Made by a program: the position numbers and the translations under genes. The notes beneath the pieces were generated by a model, which saw nothing but the letters and a program-made list of their open reading frames with translations, was not told where the DNA came from and did not search any database. DNA of 64,000 nt from Melampsora larici-populina 98AG31 (lineage: Eukaryota; Basidiomycota; Pucciniomycetes; Pucciniales; Melampsoraceae): contig NW_006768766.1 in assembly GCF_000204055.1 (NCBI RefSeq), positions 900,706 to 964,705 of the forward strand, written 5' to 3'. This document shows, one piece after another, positions 57,230-64,000 of the stretch. Each line of letters opens with the position of its first letter. Within the stretch, counting starts at the first letter, position 1.

Positions 57230-59400
57230 TACTTATTTGAGAAAGGAAATAACTTATGCGATTCACAGTTATTACTTTTTGAAATTGATTTCATGATAGG
57301 TTTATTTGAAATCATACAAGTTATGAAGAGGTTCAATGCCAGGGTTCTCCATCTCACAACCTCTGATGCATCATTAATATTCAAACACTTTGGTGTTTGA
57401 TTCACAAATTCAAAATTCAGAATAATACCAGTTGTCCAGAGAGTCAATGCCAGGATTTTCCTACTCAGAACCTCAGGTGAATTTTGAACATGTCATAGTT
57501 TGATTCACAAAATGGGAAAAAAAATGAATGAAACCTGCATTAAGAGGGAAGATCAGTTAGCTGAGAAGCCAAATGAGAAAATAGGTTGAAGGCTGATGAA
57601 CCAAATCAGATTATGAAAAGAAGACTTACTTAACTGGGAAAGTTTATGATATATCTCATTAATGGTTGATAATTTTTGAATTTGGTTTCATGATAGGTTC
57701 ATTAAGAATGGTAAGATTTCAATGGAGGTTCAATGCCAGTATTTTCCGACTCAGAACCTCAGGTCAAACACTTTGTTGTCTGTTTCATAAATTCAAAATT
57801 AATGATAATGAAATCTATAGTAAGAGAGAAGATTGCTTAGCTCATGAACAGATTATAGAAAGAAGATTGATCAGCCAAATCGGATCATGGCTGAGAGAAG
57901 ACTTACTTAATAGGCAAAGTTGATAATTTACGCAATTCATTGTTGATAATATGTAAAGTTCATTTAATGATATGTGTCTGTGTAGGGTTTGCACATTGAC
58001 AAGCCCACACCAACTCCCTTTGAGGCAGAACACAAAGCTGTGAGTGCTTGTCAACAAGCAAACACCACCCGGACACAGTGATACAAGTAGTCAGAATGTT
58101 CAATGCCAGTATTTTCCAACTCAGAACCAGATCCTTGTCGAGAGTATCTAAACATTTTGTTGTTTGATTCATAAATTGAAATTTCAGAATGATACATGTC
58201 CTCCGCAGGGTCAATGCCAATATTTTCCGACTCAGAACCATGGGTTACTCATGAATACTCAACTTTGTTGTTGGTTCCATAAATTCAAGATTGATGATAA
58301 TGAAACCTATAGTAAGAGAGCAGATTGGTTAGCTCACATACAAAAGAAGATTATGGAAAGAAGACTTACTTCATTGGGAAATTTAATGATCTACGTAATT
58401 CATGGTTAATAATATTTGAGGTTTATTTCATGAAAGATTTATTAAGAATGATATAACTAGTTGAAATGTTCAATGCCAGTATTTTCCAACTCAGAACCTG
58501 ATGCCCATCAAGAATATCCAAACACTTCATTGTTTGATTAATTACATGAAATTTGAAAATTATACAAGTTTTCCAAAGGTTGAATGCCAGTATTTTCCGA
58601 CTCAGAACCTCAGGTGAATCATGAATATTCAAACACTTTGCTGTATGTTTCCTAAAGTCAAGGTTGATGAAAATCAAACCTATTGTAAGAAATCAGATTG
58701 GTTAGCTCATGAACCAAAAGAGATTTTAGAAAGAAGACTGACAAGCCAAATCAGAACATGGATAGAAGACTTACTTAATTCAGAAAGTTTATGATGTACA
58801 TAATTCATAGTTAATAATATTTAAAGTTAATTTCATGATATATTTATCAAGAATGATACAAGTAGTCAGAATGTTCAATGCCAGTATTGTCTGACTCAGA
58901 ACCTCATCCTCGTTGACAGTATCTAAACACTTTGTTGTTTGATTCATAAATTGAATTTTCAGAATGATACAAGTTGTCCGCAGGGTCAATGCCAGTATTT
59001 TCCAACTCAGAACCTTGGGTCACTCATGAATATTCAACTTTTTTGTTGGTGCCATAAATTCAAGATTGATGATAATGAAACCTATAGTAAGAGAGCAGAT
59101 TGGTTAGCTCACAAACAAAAGGAGATTAAGAAAGAAGACTTACTTAATTGGCAAAGTTCATGATGTATGTAATTCATAGTTGATAATATTTCAAGTTGAT
59201 TTCATGAGATTTATTAAGAATGATATAACTAGTCAGAATGTTCAACACCAGTATTTTCCAACTCAGAACCTCAGGTCAATCATGAATATTCACACACTCT
59301 GTTCATTGATTGATAAATTTGAAATTGAAGATAATGAAAACTACAGTAAGAGAGCAGATCAGTTTGCTCATGAACCCATTCAAAAAGTAAGAGAGGATAA
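57230..59400. repeat. ~370-400-bp tandem array with 111-bp inner repeat
   Basis: The phrase TCAATGCCAGTATTTTCC followed by GACTCAGAACC recurs at 57331, 57447, 57729, 58100, 58211, 58470, 58581, 58873, 58985 and 59240. Long spacings are 367-403 bases and most units hold a second copy 111-116 bases on. On the minus strand each unit has a GTAAGTCTTCT donor motif and partly open frames (CIILKFQFMNQTTKCLD; another frame gives SELENTGIEHSDYLYH). Stops occur in every frame, so coding is not proven. It may be an amplified exon-intron unit or a satellite. Confidence 0.8.
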
Positions 59401-59813
59401 TTACTAACCACATGATCTTGATTTGTGCTGCTACATATTGATTAATCAGTTCCTGCATGACTTCTCAACCTCTACAATCATTGTTAATACCTTTAGGTCC
59501 ATGAGTATGAATCCAAAGGAAAAAGAAACCCAAGATCTCCATTAGAGACCACTTGTATTTGATTGGTTTAAAACCAGAGAAAAGGTAATCACTTACCACG
59601 TATTCCCGACTTCCAGTTGCTACATATTCATTCCTCAATCCTTCTCCACATTCATCAAACTGTTTGTCATCCTCACTACCTTTATGTTCATCACCAGCAT
59701 GTTTCTAAAGAAAACACAAAAACCAAGATTGAAATCAGAAATTGAACACATGTCATCTATCAGGAAAGAGAGCAAGAGAGGCGCAGATCTATGAAATCAA
59801 CTTAATCACTTAC
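59401..59813. other. no gene seen
   Basis: Sequence between the tandem array and the acyl-CoA synthetase relic; it may hold lost 3' exons of that gene. Confidence 0.3.
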
Positions 59814-60729
59814 TTGAGGCAATCAAATTGGTATGAGTGATCAAAACACCCTCAGGTTTACCTGTACTTCCACTTTATACATAATGCAAGCGATGTCCTC
59901 TGGATCTGCCTTTACAGTTGGATGATTGCTCTCGGTACCAACTTCACGTAATTCATCATATAGTAAGACTCTGGATACAACTCTGATATGCAGTCTTAAT
60001 TCTTGAATCTTGGACATGGATTTACACTTTGATTCACCATCATGGACCACAAATTTCAAGCTAGGTGTTTTGTCAATCACAGATACAAGAGTAGTGAGTA
60101 AGTTTGAATTGGTGAATAGTCCCAGTAAATCAGTTTCGTTGATCGAATGTTCAAGTCCTTCTACACCAAACAAGTCATATGTGGTAGCAAATGTAATGGC
60201 CAGACGTCCGGAAGCTGAGCCAGACAAGGTGTTCCAGAAGATGATCAATAAGAAATCAAAAAAGACCATCACACAACAAAATCAATCTTACCATTTGCCA
60301 TGATTGGCAAAGCGGGCTTGGTAGAAGAGTAAGTTAAACTTGTGTTCCTTTGTCAATCCCAACTCTGTCAAACTGTTTAAGATCACGGACACTTCCTCCA
60401 AAAACTGCTTAAAGGTCCAATACTTGTAATCCCTCAACTCATAAAACTCCCACACTTTATCCTCCGTAACTTCTTTACCACCAATCACTTTAGTAACCCT
60501 TTTCACTTCTTTGTGAACCTTGATAATATCAGGCTATCCAACCGCATTAGTAGTTGGGATTTCTTTAGCAGCATATTCGAGAACATCAGGTGAGGTCGCG
60601 ATTCTAGCTGCCAGTGAAGTGACAAGGTCATGGGTAGACTTGTATGATAGACTTGTGTGACCTTTGAATTTTAGTTTCACCAAATGGAACTGAGTCAGCA
60701 ATTTCAATTGAAGTTGGTCCTTGAGACAT
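59814..60729 (-). pseudogene. long-chain acyl-CoA synthetase, truncated and frame-broken
   Basis: From ATG 60729 (MSQGPTSIEIADSVPFGETK) the reading shifts frame near 60640 to SPDVLEYAAKEIP, meets a TAG at about 60534, then continues VTKVIGGKEVTEDKVWEFYE and LRDYKYWTFKQFLEEVSVIL. Another shift gives YSSTKPALPIMAN before an intron. The next exon has TYDLFGVEGLEHSINETDLL, FTNSNLLTTLVSVIDKTPSL and PEDIACIMY. A one-base shift then yields SGSTGKPEGVLITHTNL, the AMP-binding signature. Order and content match fungal Faa-type ligases, which activate fatty acids with ATP and CoA. The C-terminal two thirds are absent. Clearly a dead copy. Confidence 0.85.
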
Positions 60730-60774
60730 TTTGAAAGGTTCGGAATCAAAAACTACAATCAAACTATGTACAAA

Positions 60775-61360
60775 AGTTAGATTATCAAAAAAGAGGATGT
60801 TTCAACCTTAACACACAGAAAAAAAGATTATTAGGATCTTGATTTACCTGGAACTCAATTAGGCCGAGGTGGGGGCTTAGAAATTGATGGGTCTAGAGAA
60901 GAGGCTAGATAGGCCATTCTACCCATTTCAAAACCAATAGCAAGTGTGACAGAACAAGGATTTTTGGCAAAGATATTGGTATCGGAAGATGTGAAATTAG
61001 ACATTATCAGTAAATTGTGATTCAAAGTTTTTTTACACAAGTGAAAGAGAATATCATTTTTGGACAGACCAAAAGAAACAAGGATTATAAACTTGATTTA
61101 TCAAGTAGTGAGTTCAGGAAAGCTTGATTTGACAGGGTGACCAAAGAGGCGAAAAGGCAATCAGATGTCTCTTATGGACACATACCGTTCTGAGTTTTAA
61201 CTGAATCCGTACTCAAACCAAGGCTAAACCAATCAATTGTCAAAGATATCACAAGAGGATTAGTAAGAAACCCCAGAATCACACGAAGTGTAATATAAAA
61301 GACATACCTGTATGCTGTGATCATCGAGTAATCATTGTGAAAGGTAGTCTAGCACTCTAA
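60775..61360. other. no gene seen
   Basis: No coding frame over 65 codons, no element ends apart from the boundary at 61361. Confidence 0.35.
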
Positions 61361-61722
61361 GGGCGCTTTGACTTAAGCAATTTCTGGTGAAATTTTGCAT
61401 TCTGTGATGCACAGAAATCTCATTCTGTGAAATGTGTTTGATATGTTATTTACAAGCATTCTAGAAATCACAGAATGCTTGTAGAATGCAATTTCTCATC
61501 ACATTTTAAGAATTCGATCCAAGTCCATTCTTGTACACAGAAATCATGTTCTGTGATTCAAAGTTTTTTCCAATATTGGACAAGTCCCCTTCTATCGTAC
61601 GGATGCTCTCAAATTTGTGACAAGTCCCACTCTCACGTACAAAATACTACAAACCCCTCAACACCCCCCTTCCATCACCTTCTTTCACCATCACCATCCT
61701 TCTGAATTGCACTCAACTCATT

Positions 61723-61883
61723 AAGGGTACTCAAAGCAAAGTATGTAGCGCTACATACTTTTCGCTACATACTTTTTTTGGCGGGGACAAAGAAAAAAAA
61801 TATACTTTTGGCCTCGCCTTCCCCGCCAAAAAAAGTATATAGCAAAAAGTATGTACACGTACATACTTACTTTGAGTACCCTT
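61723..61883. mobile_element. 161-bp foldback MITE directly upstream of the Myb/SANT gene
   Basis: Ends AAGGGTACTCAAAG and CTTTGAGTACCCTT are perfect inverse copies, with ATT on both sides (61720-61722 and 61884-61886). Inner arms carry AAGTATGTAGC and TTTTTTTGGCGGGGA with their complements. Its end sequence AGGGTA-TCAAA is shared with the MITE at 11366. It stops 12 bases before the start codon of the next gene. Confidence 0.92.
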
Positions 61884-61895
61884 ATTCAAAATCCA

Positions 61896-63850
61896 ATGCC
61901 TCGATCTGAACATAGCAGTAACGATGACATGGAAATCGAGCTAGCCAAAGAAAACAAATCAAAATTGAACTCAAACTCGAAATCGAAATCAAAATCAAAA
62001 TTGAACCCAAAATCGAAATCGCAAGCAAAATCGAAATCAAAATCACAACCAACCTCCATCAGCAAGTTGATCAAAGTCAAAGACAAGAACAAAGATGAAG
62101 TTAGTAAAGTTGAAGATGATAAGAAGGAAGAAGAGGAGGCTGCTGGTGGTCTATGGACTCAACAACAAACTCTCTTTCTCATTGACGAGTTCAAACATCA
62201 AACCGACTTAGGAAAAGGGAACAATGGTGGCCTCAAGAATGAAGCCTGGAAGCAGGTCTTGATTAATTACAACAGTAAGTTCAAAGTAACTGCAACACTG
62301 TCAAGATTAAAACACCAAATTCAAAAGGTATGGATTGTTCTTTACCTTTACCTCTATTGACTCCTTTCCTTTTCTCACTACCCTTCCTTTCCAAGTGGTG
62401 CAGCACTGATAGGATTCAGGCTGCTCAAAACCACATCTGGGTCAATTTGGGGATTGTCAGGATTCAAGCCCAAATCGATCTCTCTTCCATATCATCAATT
62501 CTCATCTTTCTTCATACTCACTTTCATTGTTTTAGAACCTATACTCATGCCCATCTTGCTTCTATTGTCTTTATACTCTTTCTTTTATTTGTTTGATACA
62601 TAGTTAAAGGTCACTTATAAAGCTTTTGATAAGATTATGGACTCTTCTGGTGCTCCTGGAACCAACACTGTAACTGGTGAGGTTCACGCAGAGAAGGACT
62701 GGTGGGACCACTGGATCAATGTGGTCAGTACTATTCTATTTCTGTATGTTCACTTTTTTGTTTCTCTTTTGATTTAATACAATAATTTCATGATAGGCTG
62801 GGAACAACAATGCCAGACCAATTTGGACCAATGGTTTTCCAGCATAAGAAGCTGTCTCAGCCATCATGCCAGAGAAGCACTTACGGGCTAACCGGAATGA
62901 GGGTTTTGGGACCCAAAGCAAGAAGAAGCGGACTGCACCTCCCATATCTGTTGGTTCCAATGGAAATGATGAAGGTAGGTTCCATCTCTATCCCTCTGTT
63001 ATCATATTCATTACTATTTTTGATAAAAGCTGACCCAATCTATGACGTAGGACATACTGCATCTGAGAACGAGAACAACTCAAATGAAGATCAAGCTCAA
63101 TCTCATGTCTCTGATTCACAAAAAGAATCTGACATTGAAAATATCAAAGGTAAAAAACCGGCTGCTGCACAAAAGCAGAGAAGAGCTGTAAGATATTTTT
63201 TCATTGGTTTTTATCTCTTTTTATCGCTTCTTTTCAATGGTTACTCTTTTTTGTATTTTCTATTCAATCAATCTGATCATTTCATTTTTCTTCTGGATTC
63301 CTTTTTGATTACCGCTATCAAGTCAGCAAGTACTAGTGAACCAACTAGAAAGTTTGCAAGACATCTAGCTTCTGCTAAACGTCTCACAGCTGCCAAACTT
63401 GCCCTAGACAACGGGGATTATGATGATGATGCCCCAGCAAGACAATTTGTACGCAGCAAGAGAAGCCCAGCTAATTCAGCACCTTCAACTTCTAAGCAAT
63501 CACGCACCACAGGAACTAAATTAGTGGCTGAATCAATCAATCAAGCAGTCGAGAGAGTTGTGGGCTTGAAGGAGAAGAACAAAAGTGATAAGGTTGCAAT
63601 TGCCAGAATTAAATCCAAACAGCATCCTATGCGACAAGAGGCAATGATTATCTTCAACAAGGAATGTGGCAAGCAACTCAAGAAACATCATATCATTCTA
63701 GTGGCCAATGAATTGAAAAAAGACAACACTGCATCCTTTTTTTATCATATGGATGCTGCTTACAGATGGGACTGGGTGAAGAGCGAGGCTGGTATTTTGA
63801 AGGAGTATCAAAAGGTAGATGAAGTAGATGAAGATGAAGAAGATGAATGT
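61896..63850 (+). pseudogene. Myb/SANT-like DNA-binding protein, one internal stop
   Basis: Exons 61896-62327, 62604-62723, 62797-62974, 63051-63187 and 63323 onward join in phase. The N-terminus (MPRSEHSSNDDMEIELAKEN) is followed by a Lys/Ser-repeat tract. Then comes a Myb/SANT-like domain: GGLWTQQQTLFLIDEFKHQT, TATLSRLKHQIQ, KVTYKAFDKIMDSSG and DWWDHWINV-AGNNNARPIW. A TAA at 62845-62847 interrupts it. The rest is acidic then basic (SAKRLTAAKLALDNGDYDDD; VVGLKEKNKSDK). Such proteins bind element ends in Harbinger systems. The frame stays open past 63850 to the window edge, where the composition changes, so the 3' end is uncertain. The start codon follows a MITE by 12 bases. Confidence 0.65.
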
Positions 63851-64000
63851 ACGGAAGCCCTGAGCGTGGGGTCCGCCAACCCCCTCAAACACATAAACTC
63901 AACGCATTTATTCTACACACCTTTTGCTTATGTACACACCCAAGATCTTGATTGCGACTGTGGCCTGTTCCAACTCAGCCATCCACTCAAAATAAAATTA

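Larger units (their letters stand above)
61361..64000. mobile_element. probable left part of an autonomous Harbinger element
   Basis: TAA followed by GGGCGCTTTGACTTAAGC at 61363 resembles a Harbinger end, with subterminal inverted phrases (CAAGCATTCTAGAAATCACA and its complement; ACAGAA/TTCTGT). A Myb/SANT-like gene follows, as in two-gene Harbinger elements. The right end and the DDE transposase would lie outside the window, so this is not proven. Confidence 0.4.

Noticed and set aside
1..64000. CRISPR arrays, bacterial operons, Shine-Dalgarno sites
   Set aside because: Spliceosomal introns throughout show eukaryotic DNA; the tandem repeats lack spacer structure.

Overview
The window is fungal nuclear DNA: short GT-AG introns, AT-rich gene-poor stretches and very dense class II transposons. 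The CACTA transposases with an N-terminal cysteine cluster, the RTC4-OTU fusion and the Myb/SANT genes suggest a basidiomycete, most likely a rust fungus (Pucciniales). That assignment is inference from protein style; no species marker is present. Almost everything is transposon-derived or decayed; few genes look like ordinary host genes.

Layout. 1-4.1 kb: two degenerate multi-exon genes around a palindromic repeat cluster. 4.35-5.27 kb: a PIF/Harbinger-type element with TTA duplication. 5.5-11 kb: noncoding with minisatellites and hairpins. 11.1-11.8 kb: a tyrosine recombinase fragment split by a small foldback element. 14.95-17.0 kb: a 2,047-bp element with 8-bp target duplication carrying one unknown two-exon gene. 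19.3-20.5 kb: a ~175-bp tandem repeat and a CCGAC-motif cluster. 22.5-42.3 kb: an old CACTA transposase gene split by a 17,619-bp element. 43.4-45.4 kb: an RTC4-OTU gene. 47.1-47.6 kb: a small coiled-coil gene. 47.8-50.7 kb: a GGGCCC-ended element. 51.3-56.1 kb: a coiled-coil gene and a SUN-domain gene with an 814-bp CACTA foldback in an intron. 57.2-59.4 kb: a long tandem array. 59.8-60.7 kb: a decayed acyl-CoA synthetase. 61.4-64 kb: a Myb/SANT-like gene, probably the left part of an autonomous Harbinger element.

The central observation is the element at 23344-40962. It has 40-bp terminal inverted repeats (37/40 identical), a perfect 3-bp target duplication (TAT), and sits inside the reading frame of an unrelated CACTA transposase whose two halves lie outside its ends. 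It contains its own uninterrupted five-exon CACTA/EnSpm transposase (about 1,221 aa) plus at least four other genes: a Ser/Pro-rich protein with duplicated exons, a large Gln/Ser-rich gene that may be continuous with a conserved acidic protein, a paralogue of that acidic protein on the opposite strand, and a SAP/HeH-like basic protein. This reads as a giant cargo-bearing CACTA transposon.

A second theme is decay. At least eleven open frames carry single in-frame TGA codons, mostly in TTGA context, as expected if TCGA (Arg) codons were hit by CpG/TCG-directed mutation. The giant element's transposase has none, which suggests it is young or under selection.
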